A stretch of DNA of 64,000 nucleotides, taken from contig NC_064213.1 of the NCBI RefSeq assembly GCF_023101765.2, forward strand, positions 4,402,001-4,466,000, read 5' to 3'. The DNA comes from Spodoptera frugiperda. Its lineage: Eukaryota; Arthropoda; Insecta; Lepidoptera; Noctuidae. The notes below the pieces were generated by a model. That model worked only from the letters and a program-made list of their open reading frames with translations. It did no database searches and was not told where the DNA came from. A program made the position numbers and the translations under genes. How positions within the stretch are numbered: position 1 is the stretch's first letter; every line of letters starts with the position of its first letter. Shown piece after piece: positions 55,280 through 64,000 of this stretch.

Positions 55280-55540
55280 TGTGGCCAGAATACGGTCCTC
55301 TTGAGTTGTAGTTGAAGCGCCCGTGCGCTTGCAGCATACGGACCGCCTGCTGGAAGCGTGTAGGCTACGTGGCGGCAGCGACCCGCCTGCCAGGCACAAG
55401 CGAAACAACGTCGCATCACTCGCCGTCGGCTCGCCGACTGCAAGCTTGCACCTCGCGGGCGACTTACCGTAACCACGCTGACAGCTAGCGGTAGCCACAA
55501 GCCATACTGAAGCGGAGCCAGAGCCGCGCTTGTTAAATGT
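55280..55540 (-). other. GC/CpG-rich island with a minus-strand donor-like site
   Basis: The GC content is sharply higher than in the flanks. On the minus strand a good donor, TTACG|GTAAGTC, lies with the exon edge at 55468. A 91-codon minus frame (GTG start, 55498-55223) covers it, but I recognise nothing in it. It may be a first exon and promoter of a minus-strand gene or an old coding fragment. Confidence 0.3.
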
Positions 55541-55739
55541 GCTTTGACCTAAACAGACTAACCTCGTTTTGTACCTAATGAGTTATGAACGTCTGCCAGG
55601 GACTTGATGCAATATTATAGTGACGTTACAGGCAAAATTGAATTATTTTTGGGCGGAAAATCAGCAAGTGACACTTTTGTAAAGAACTGTACTCTCTAAT
55701 AGAACTATTTTGGGGACACGACTACTCATCAAGCTACAC

Positions 55740-55880
55740 AAAACCAGTATAAACAGACCGTCGAATGTGTGGAAAGATCATACAAAGCGAGGCCGTGATA
55801 AACTGGATTTGTATGGCTCAAATGTGTACCAATATTTTGCTTCATAAAGTATGGAAGGTAGCCATCAAACAATGTTACAC
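55740..55880 (+). repeat. Family J repeat
   Basis: CAGACCGTCGAATGTGTGGA, CAAAGCGAGGCCGTGATAAA. Confidence 0.6.
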
Positions 55881-56234
55881 GAAGGCTGTTAATATCAGTT
55901 TTACAGGCGACAGTACAAAGAGCATCGCCGTTAATGACTCGAAGTTCAACGCCCTTTATTCGGGGTAAAATTAGAAACGGAATTGGAAGAAAAAATAATT
56001 GGAAAAATAATGGGTACATACTAAAGTATGGATGGCTGATGATTAGGATTAGAGTTAGTGTCATGACAAAAAAATTGTTGTCTTTTATCTGTTACTTCTT
56101 TGTGATTTTACCAAAGAAATAGTGCTTAACTAAAATATTAGTGTCACTGATTTTGAAACTTTTGCACCTAAATATGTATAATATCTATATCTAAATATTT
56201 ATATCGACACAATTAGGTATATACCCTTAATGGG

Positions 56235-56385
56235 TATTACCAGTTAATGGGTAACCCTTAAAATAATCGTTTAAAGTTTGGCGCTCTGATTGGTTGGTTT
56301 ATTGGAGCCTGCCAATCAGGGCGCCAATGCTCACGTTTCGATTACTTTAAACGTAAAGCAAACTCATACTATGGGGACTGCTGTG
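56235..56385. repeat. Family K foldback repeat
   Basis: TTTGGCGCTCTGATTGGTTG and, facing it, CTGCCAATCAGGGCGCCAAT form a strong hairpin; flanking TTTAAAGT and ACTTTAAACG are also inverted. Confidence 0.6.
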
Positions 56386-56489
56386 AAAACGAAAATCTTT
56401 AAAATATTTAATATAAATAGTATTACTAAATAAATGTAGTTGGTTAATGTACAACTCAGGTCATGTTTCACATGAAAATTTCTGATATA

Positions 56490-59400
56490 AATACATTATA
56501 AAATCTAGAAACTTTATTGTATTTCTATACAATAAAATGTTAACTTGTTGTACATCAACCCATTAACAAAATACATTTTAAACTAAATCAAAATGAATAA
56601 AGAAAACAAGCGCTAAGATTTTTAAAATTTTATTTCATCGTGATAGTAAATAGACGTAGGGATGTAAATAGTAATTGTACAATATACTTAATAGACCATT
56701 TTAATGTACATTAAAATTATGAGCATTTATAATTATAACAATAGTGATCGTTCAGAGATATGTACAACTTTTAATTAATAAAATTCTAAATATGGTATGC
56801 ATTCTAATATCATGTAAAAGCTACACTATAATTTAAAATTACAAAATAACTTTAATGGTGTAACGTCTAAACCTTTAGCTTTAAATATATTAATTTTAGA
56901 ACATCGTCGAATCGAGAAAATAAATAAAGAATAGAATCGATTTATACCGAATAATGACAAAGAATAAATCGATTATTTTGACAGTTATCATAGATATCAA
57001 AAACATAAATGGCTTCAAAAATTAATGCTCTAAATTTAAATTTAGCAAATATTTAAATAAAAATTAAATATGTAAAAGAATAAAGGAATAGAGAAACATC
57101 AAGATTGGCACAAGACAACTTCGATCATACACAGATTTTAATGAAAAACATTAAAAGATCAAATTCAAATACAGTTTTTTAAAACGATTCAGAATTGACA
57201 AATAAACAATGTTCTTTTTTCACCACTAAATTTACACACGAAAATCGATTTGCGATATGATTTTTTAGAACAGCAATCGATTCAAAATATTTCATTATTA
57301 TTTAATTTAAAGTGTACTATGTTTTTAATAAACTAGGAATATCTTTTTAATTCTAAGTATTTTTCGTATTTCATTATCTACTATGATAAAGTTTTGTAAA
57401 TACGAGATATCTATCTTTCTTATAATATAGACTACAAATTGATTCTTACAGAAACCATGAATAAGGTCTGTACAGTTTTCTATAGTAATAATTATTCTAC
57501 TAAATCTATCAATCAAAAAGTACAATATCCATGTGTATCTACGATTTCAGATTAAAATTGACGACTATATTATTTACTATTAAATACATTTATTATTGAA
57601 ACTGATTTTCGGAAGGGTTTTATAACTATAAAGATATGAGATGAAGATTTATTTTCAAAATGGCGAATCTAATTTTTATTTACTAATGTCTAAAGCGTTT
57701 GAAACGGAGTTCCGCGATGTGGATCTACATTTTAAAATGAAAAGAAATCGTTTGGTGAGTAAATTAAAATTAAACTCATGTTGATTCTCGGTACGAATAA
57801 TGGCCAGAATTTTATAAGGTGGGACAAGTAATTTGCGTACTATGTTCTATAATAATGTTCTCATTATTTATCATTATATATTATTTAAGGTCATTTTCAT
57901 GATTTACTTTTGTTCTTCAATTTTTCTTTCCACTCAGATGACATTTAACTAAAGAAATAAGCAAAGAGAACCGCCTTCAAATTTATTTATCGCCTTATTT
58001 TTTTTAATAATGCCAATTACCTTTTCTTAAGCTTGAAAAATACTACGCTGAAAAAATGGTTCAGCCACACTTGTGTTTGGCTGGCTGATAATCGGGCAAA
58101 AAAATATACATACTCCTTTTTTTACTATACACAAAACTTACAATATTCTTTATTTGTTGACGTTTCAAAAGTACTTGTTTATGGTTTAGTTGAAATAAAA
58201 GCTTTGACTTTGACTTTACCCGCACCACGTGAAAATCTGGCCATTGTTCATGCCAGGAATAGTAACACCTAAGTCATGTGCACCACACTACTATAAAAAT
58301 TGATGAAGGATAATCTATACATAGTGGAGGGAATAATATAGTCTTAGCTTTGAAATAGGTATTATTAATTTCAAAATATTATTTATATAGGATTTTGGAA
58401 AAACTCCGTGATTTGGATTTAAGGCCTACTGTGACATGTCCTGTCCATCTGGTCCCTAATCACCAGTTCAGATTCATACATTTAGAAAACCAATAGTTTT
58501 TCATTACATTATAGAAATATAGACTAAGTATATCCATTTTTTTATTTAATAATAATTAGTGCCTTCAACGTACCTAATTATTTACAAAATTACGAATTAA
58601 TGTTAACCAAATAATAATTAAGTATATATCGAGATCTAATTGACATGTCCAAAACATTTTGCAATTTCATGATATGGAAATAAAAAAATCAAAATTAAGG
58701 AATTTGAGAAAAATATACAAAGTATTAAAGGGAGAAATATTAGTTTTGTTTTAGGTAAAAGAAAGGACACAGTTGAAGGTTAGGATAGTATCAAAGTCGA
58801 CTACGATATACTATGTTACACACTTTTATATTACTTTACAGAGCTCTACAATTACTTCCCATCACACAGAATCCCCTTACCAATACAACCTTACATTCTA
58901 ACACACCATGTGCAGGTAATACATTTCATTGGACCAAAGTTCAACCTTCAAATCATTTCATAGATTCTACCACTACATAATTATACTAAATACATGCAAA
59001 ATCTTTCCATACCTACATGCGATACAAAACCTTATATGCATTATAATTATACTCACAGTGAATTAGCAACTAAATTAAATGAAAAATTCTAAGACACTGC
59101 AGATTATTATTTTATACAAGATAGTTTAGATAATACTTACATTAAGATTGCTTATAATAATGTTATAGACACTTCCAATAAAGTTAAAAGTGGCACTGTT
59201 AATAATATTAGTATATTTAGTAAAGTTATTGTGCAGTCCTTACGCTATCAAAGTGATTTAAAAGTCTAATCGATTACTTAACACTCAATAGACACAGGAG
59301 ATTAGATACAAAAATATCAATGTTAGGGATTAAAGGAAACACGCCACGCTATGCCATGGTCCCTCATCAAGACACACAATAAGAACTTCAGCGGATAGTC

Positions 59401-59596
59401 TTCGAAATTCGTTGTGACGCCGCAGAGTCTGAACCAGCCATTCAAAAACACACACTATCACAAACAGAAAAGGTTTATAGTAGTCCAGTGCAGTGAAGCT
59501 AAACTAGTCGTCAGCTTAGGGACTTTGTGCGGGGCTGGGCCAAGGCGGCCTCACCTTTTCCAGCACGTATTTCAGCTGGAAACTGGTATGGAAATG
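56490..59596 (-). other. Probable long 3' UTR of the minus-strand gene
   Basis: About 3.1 kb of AT-rich sequence without any of the repeat families that crowd the rest of the window. A minus-strand AATAAA (TTTATT at 56513-56518) near its left end, just before repeat K3, is a candidate poly(A) signal. The extent is inferred, not shown. Confidence 0.35.
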
Positions 59597-59816
59597 CTAC
59601 AGATACTCATCTATCTGGTCGTAGTCTTCGTCTGGGGGTGAGGGACCAGATACTGAGAGGATTGGTAGACCGAAATGTTTGACAGTCTCCACGCTTCCAC
59701 TGATACTGTCATCAGATTTGGCTTCTTCGTTTATTGTGTCCTCTCTCGGATGTTTGCCTTTGCAAAGTCTCTCAGATGAGTCACTTAATGCTGTTAAAGG
59801 TATGTTGTCAGCTGAT
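59597..59816 (-). CDS. Minus-strand gene, last exon of long form
   Basis: The acceptor is CTTACAG (minus strand). It encodes RSADNIPLTALSDSSERLCK, then a Ser/Glu/Asp-rich run and PPDEDYDQIDEYL followed by TAG. Moderate GC against AT-rich flanks supports coding. Confidence 0.65.
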
Positions 59817-60239
59817 CTGTAAGATAATGTTTGTGTTAATTAAACAATCGTATAATACTTTAAGTTTTCTTTAAGTGCTCTTGGTTGTGTTTGTTACTGA
59901 AATTGAAGAAAAACTGCTTTCGTAAAACCACATCAAAACGGGAGTATTGTTATAAAAGTAATTTTAATTTCTATCTAATTTCTATTGATAATAATAATTA
60001 TTTTTTGCTTCACTGTTAGCATTTGACAATTTTAAGATATATACTTACCTAGCTTTACGACAAAGTTTCGACTGAGACCCGTGTCGTCTCAGAAACTCGC
60101 CAGCATCGAAGCCTGGGAAACCGCCAGCAGGCTCGGCTGACACGAAAATTGCCGAATTGACCCGAGGACGACTGCATCGGGCCAATAATCGCTCCTCACA
60201 CTCCAAGCTCTGTGTGTGCGTGTGTGACCACCGCATGTG
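59597..60239 (-). CDS. C-terminal end of an unidentified gene, two exons (long form)
   Basis: The exons on the minus strand are 60239-60049 and 59816-59597. The first starts after TTCTTCTGTTGCAG, encodes HMRWSHTHTQSLECEERLLA and continues to FLRRHGSQSKLCRKA, and ends AG|GTAAGT in phase 2. The second starts after CATTATCTTACAG, completes the Arg codon, reads SADNIPLTALSDSSE and ends in an acidic tail, PPDEDYDQIDEYL, then TAG. Together they give about 136 residues. The tail looks disordered and cytoplasmic, with Ser and Tyr in acidic context. I do not recognise the family; upstream exons lie beyond what I could find, probably past the right edge. Confidence 0.65.
60049..60239 (-). CDS. Minus-strand gene, penultimate exon of long form
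   Basis: 191 bases, phase 0 in and phase 2 out, GC-rich with strong splice sites (CTGTTGCAG and AG|GTAAGTAT). It encodes HMRWSHTHTQSLECEERLLA, RCSRPRVNSAIFVSAEPAGG and FPGFDAGEFLRRHGSQSKLC. Confidence 0.68.
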
Positions 60240-60269
60240 CTGCAACAGAAGAAAAAAATAAAATTAAAA

Positions 60270-60355
60270 TTAGGAAAAATTATCAATATCCTCAGCTATG
60301 GAGAGAAATCCAACTCGGTGAAGTGGTCCATCTCCGTGTTCTAAAATCTCTAGCG
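60270..60355 (-). CDS. Minus-strand gene, alternative last exon (short form)
   Basis: A very strong polypyrimidine acceptor (TCTTTTTTTATTTTTAG on the minus strand) opens an exon with two leading bases, then LEILEHGDGPLHRVGFLSIA, EDIDNFS and TAA at 60272-60270. No GT donor lies between it and the acceptor at 60240, so it cannot be a normal internal exon. It reads as an alternative terminal exon to the two exons at 60239-59597. Confidence 0.5.
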
Positions 60356-61159
60356 CTAAAAATAAAAAAAGAATAAAAAGGTGAAAGAGATAAAAGGTTC
60401 AATAAGTACAAGAAAGAAAGAGAAAGTGCTCAAAAATCATTCCAAAAAGACAATTCATAACAGGTGAAGAAAAGTGTATAGTACTGTTTGTGGTTGTAAA
60501 AATATTCAATTGGGAACCTTTTTATATTCAAAATTCCCATCACTTTTAAAACATAGAAGAAAGTATTTAATCAAATTAACATTTTTTTTAATGGAACAGA
60601 AGATTTCAAAGTTGACAGATCTCCGAGAGATGATTTAATTCTATTAAATGACAAAGATTTTTTCTGAAAGGTTATCTCAGATCTCCATTTAAAAATTGTA
60701 ACAGTAGAATATGATACAAAGTTTGATCAATAAAATCAACCATTCAAACAAGGATTTACTGAAGACAAATTAATAGGTAAATTGTCTAGAAGTCAAAGAG
60801 AAGAATGAAGTGAAATAGAAATAAAAACATGGAACGAAGTTGTAAAAACAATTGTCGTATTAGATAACAAGTTCGGAACAAGATCTGCCAACCAGTGTCG
60901 TGTAACTTCAAGGGAAAAGTTTTGAAGTTGACCCGCATGATACTTGGGAAGATAAATTCAATATCCTATACAATTTCTTGAGATCTCTAAACATCAATCT
61001 AAAACTTGGACGAGTACGTGTGAATTGGCAACGACCCACGTGAACTTTGGAACTTAACTAGCCTTCTATTCCGTTCTCAATGTTTGAGGTTTAAGTGATC
61101 ATTTATGTGATCGTGTTTATTATTTAACGTTGTTGCTAAACAGTTTTTTTTTATTTAAA

Positions 61160-61366
61160 AAATCGACGTGAAACAACGCTTGTCTTGTGTTTCGTGTGAG
61201 GTTACCGGAGGCCCAATTATCCCCCCCAATGTTCCCAATGTTCCTAATCCCCAAAAGGCCAGCAACGTACTTGTTACGCCTCTGTGTTTGGGGTATCTGA
61301 GCGGCAGCAATTGCTTGCTATCAGGTGAACCGTCAGCTCGTTTACCGGCTTATACGATTAAAAAAT
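61160..61366 (+). repeat. Family A SINE-like copy
   Basis: ATCGACGTGAAACAACGCTT through GGAGGCCCAATTATCCCCCC to GCTCGTTTACCGGCTTATAC. Confidence 0.8.
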
Positions 61367-64000
61367 CTAAACTATCTTATATAATATTTTTCAAATCTTT
61401 TTGAGTTTGTTTTTTTATCTACAGTCTATCTATATATTTGTTATTTTTGATCAATAAAATATGTTAGTTTTATGATAAATTTCAAGGTCAGTTTATTATA
61501 TTATTTGTGACAAATTATTTGTGGTAAAAGTAGCGTGTCTACGTGGCCTTATCTATAAACTGAAAAATACGGAAGCTATTCCTGGATACGAAGTTATTGA
61601 CAAAAAAAAACAGGTATAATAATATTAATAATTGAGTATTATTCTTTGCGTGTCACCGGAACGTCAATGCGACAAGCATGCGACGCTTGTGACATCAACA
61701 AGCCCACGATCAAAGTGAAAATACACTTTGAATTCAAGTTACTCAAAACAATTTAATTATTAAAGGCATAAAGTTGATTTTTGCTTAACTTTTATATCCT
61801 TGAAGTAACTTGTCATTGCTGTGCACGCGATTCACGAGTTTCGGAAGTAAAACTTTTGTTGTTGATAAATGTTTGTGTTTGTATAATAAATTAATAATTG
61901 TTTTAAAATTGAATTCCACCACAGTTGAATGCAAAATACAATTTTTTGATATATGTTAATGCTAGACCTACATACACCCACATACGGTAATGAGTTATGG
62001 AAAAACATATTCTATATCCAGCAAAATAGTTTTCAATTTTCAACAAAACCTATTACGTGTACCCGCCAGTGACGTGTCAATTTTTCACTGCTCTACTAAT
62101 GTTCATAGCGATTACTTTAACAGCCTAAACGTTACAAGGGTGTTTGAAACTTGTATTATTTGCCTACTGGCGTCGCGTGCAGCCACCGACAATGAGAATG
62201 TGGGGCAGGGTTTTCCTTCAATTTTTTATTAACACTAGGCACCGTTTCACCTGCTTTTATTTACATCGAAGGATGAATGACCTAGTGCCTGTTATTTCTG
62301 TTCTATAGCTATTCAACCTTAACGCTATTATAATAAGAGTGAAAGTTTTTACGCTGTTCTATAAATGTTTCTCTTAGATTTATGGTATAAGGGGTGTGTT
62401 GTGTGCGTAATTATAGCGTGGTTGTGATTTTTTTTATGTCTTTACTATTTCATCGTATTTGCACATTGTCCTGGATTTTCCTAAAGAGGACACGCTATTA
62501 CAGAGTATTGCTGAATAAAAATATAAGGAACTTTAAAAGTATCTGCCACGGCTTTAATGGAAGGTAGTGTTGTGTTTGAAGATTACAATAGAAAATATAA
62601 ATTATTGATTATGAGTAATGTTTTTTTTTTCATACAAAAAAATCTACGTATGAATTTCTTATGAAAGAGTTATCTCTTTCACTGTCTCTGCCGTGTCGAA
62701 GCAAAGACTCGTGCGTATTTGTGAATTACTTTATGCGGAGTAGAGTCAATGTTTATTTAACTTCTTTACGTTCTCAAATTCAATTGACTGGTTTAATATT
62801 ACTTCCATTAAAGCCTTGGCAGATAATTTTAGAACACCTTATATATGAAATAGCAAAAAACGTTGAATGTTAATACAAATACGATAAAAGCTTTCATGTC
62901 ATAAATATCATAATTAAACAACAGAATGTCACGTGTTCAGTTACTAGTAATTACTGTTTTTTCTAACACACCCGTAGCTTTGCACACGTTAATGTTAAAT
63001 TAAACCTTTTTTTTATTCATTTTATTGAAAAACTGCATCAAAACTAGTTGTGTAGCTTTAAGCATACATAGGGGCAGACAACGGTATCTGACTTAGTTTT
63101 ATACTATGTAATGATTATATAATAATAATATCTATCCTGTAATAACTTACAGTTGTTTAACTTTAGTACCTTTTGTATACAAAGGTGCGTTTTTTGTGGT
63201 ATAGTGTATTAAGTGGTATTGTAAAAATACTTCAAATTCTTGCTTTAAGATGTTTTTCTTCATGCCTAAGATTCCCAGAGGTAATTACTAATACTTATTT
63301 GGATTACAGTAAATCAATTAAATAGGTAATCAAAAATAAACTAACCAGTAATAATGTTTAAGTAGTAGTATTAAAATATTTACTAATTAATTTATGAACA
63401 AAAATAATCGACCTACTTTTTTATACGTCTCTTTTTGTGATTTTCATTCTAATACAGTTTTTATTAACTCAATAAATTGTACCAATAAAAATAAAAGGAC
63501 ATTCCGTACACTGAAAAAGCTTATTAAAACCTATAATTATTATTTAAGACAAAACGTTTCAGAATCACGGATTGAATTCTTAATTAATATGAAAATTTTA
63601 CAAGATATTTGTTACGGCATACTTCAGTTTTACTTCCTCAAGTAAAATTTCAGTACGGAGTTGTGTTGAAAATTCCAAGTTAATTATGTACTTTTGTAAG
63701 AGTATTAAATAATGTTATTACGTGTTATTTACTGTCGCTTTTCAGATTTCTGTTGACGATTATACAGCTCACGTATTTCGCCAATAAAGTTTAAGAAGTA
63801 ATTAAAGTAAATAATTGGATATTACGTTTAAATAAATGTTTGTACTACATGAATGCAAACCAATACTTTATGATTCGTTAATGTTGAAATCTTGGTAATG
63901 GTAAATAGCTTGCTTCATTCATCTAGTCGTTAAAGTGATAGAGCTCAAGATTTATATCTTAATTTTTAGGACCCTTTAGGATTCTTACTAAACTACTTCG
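61367..64000. other. No gene seen (intergenic or intron of the minus-strand gene)
   Basis: AT-rich without clear exons on either strand. If the minus-strand gene continues beyond the window, this is its intron. The short reading frames at 62661 and 63394 have no supporting signals. Confidence 0.35.

Noticed and set aside
59414..59641. 75-codon plus-strand ORF opposite the minus-strand last exon
   Set aside because: The minus strand has matching splice sites and phase; the plus frame is a shadow and partly in the 3' UTR.
1..64000. CRISPR arrays, operons, rRNA genes or phage-like modules
   Set aside because: None seen. The introns, SINE-like repeats and poly(A) signals show this is animal nuclear DNA.

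Overview
The window looks like nuclear DNA from a moth (Lepidoptera, probably Noctuidae). It is AT-rich, has spliced genes with short exons in long introns, and is packed with short retroposon and MITE-like families that I recognise as typical of noctuid genomes. Only a few percent is coding. The species call is inference; no database search was possible.

Layout. 1-6600: repeats, a duplicated block and microsatellites; no gene seen. 6609-about 31000 (+): one large gene of nine recognisable exons encoding a BTB/POZ-BACK protein of the serine-enriched protein (Drosophila gprs) type, with a TATA-less initiator plus DPE-like promoter and an 8.5 kb repeat-filled intron. Its last exon is the most interesting object here: after an in-frame UAA (28831-28833) the same frame stays open for 287 more codons to a TGA at 29697, in GC-rich Pro/Arg/Ser-rich sequence. 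This suggests stop-codon readthrough, with an unseen splice or a sequence or allelic error as alternatives. About 31000-43200: intergenic repeats plus a decayed copia-type integrase fragment (34701-35771, minus). 43249-48040 (+): a secreted clip-domain serine protease in ten exons with an intact catalytic triad. Its eighth exon lacks a usable GT donor and runs into a stop, and an unexplained 108-codon exon-like frame follows the gene. 50247-51874 (minus): a 5'-truncated jockey-like non-LTR element inserted inside an older SINE-like repeat. 53860-54136: an R1-clade-like fragment next to telomere-like CCTAA motifs. 55280-55540: an unexplained GC-rich island. About 56490-60355 (minus): the 3' end of another gene, with two alternative C-terminal ends and a probable 3 kb 3' UTR. 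60360-64000: intergenic, or intron of that minus-strand gene.

The three host genes do not form an obvious functional unit. Named repeat families A-N are my own labels, defined by comparing copies inside this window. Repeat borders are approximate to about 10-20 bases; exon borders were read from splice consensus and codon phase.
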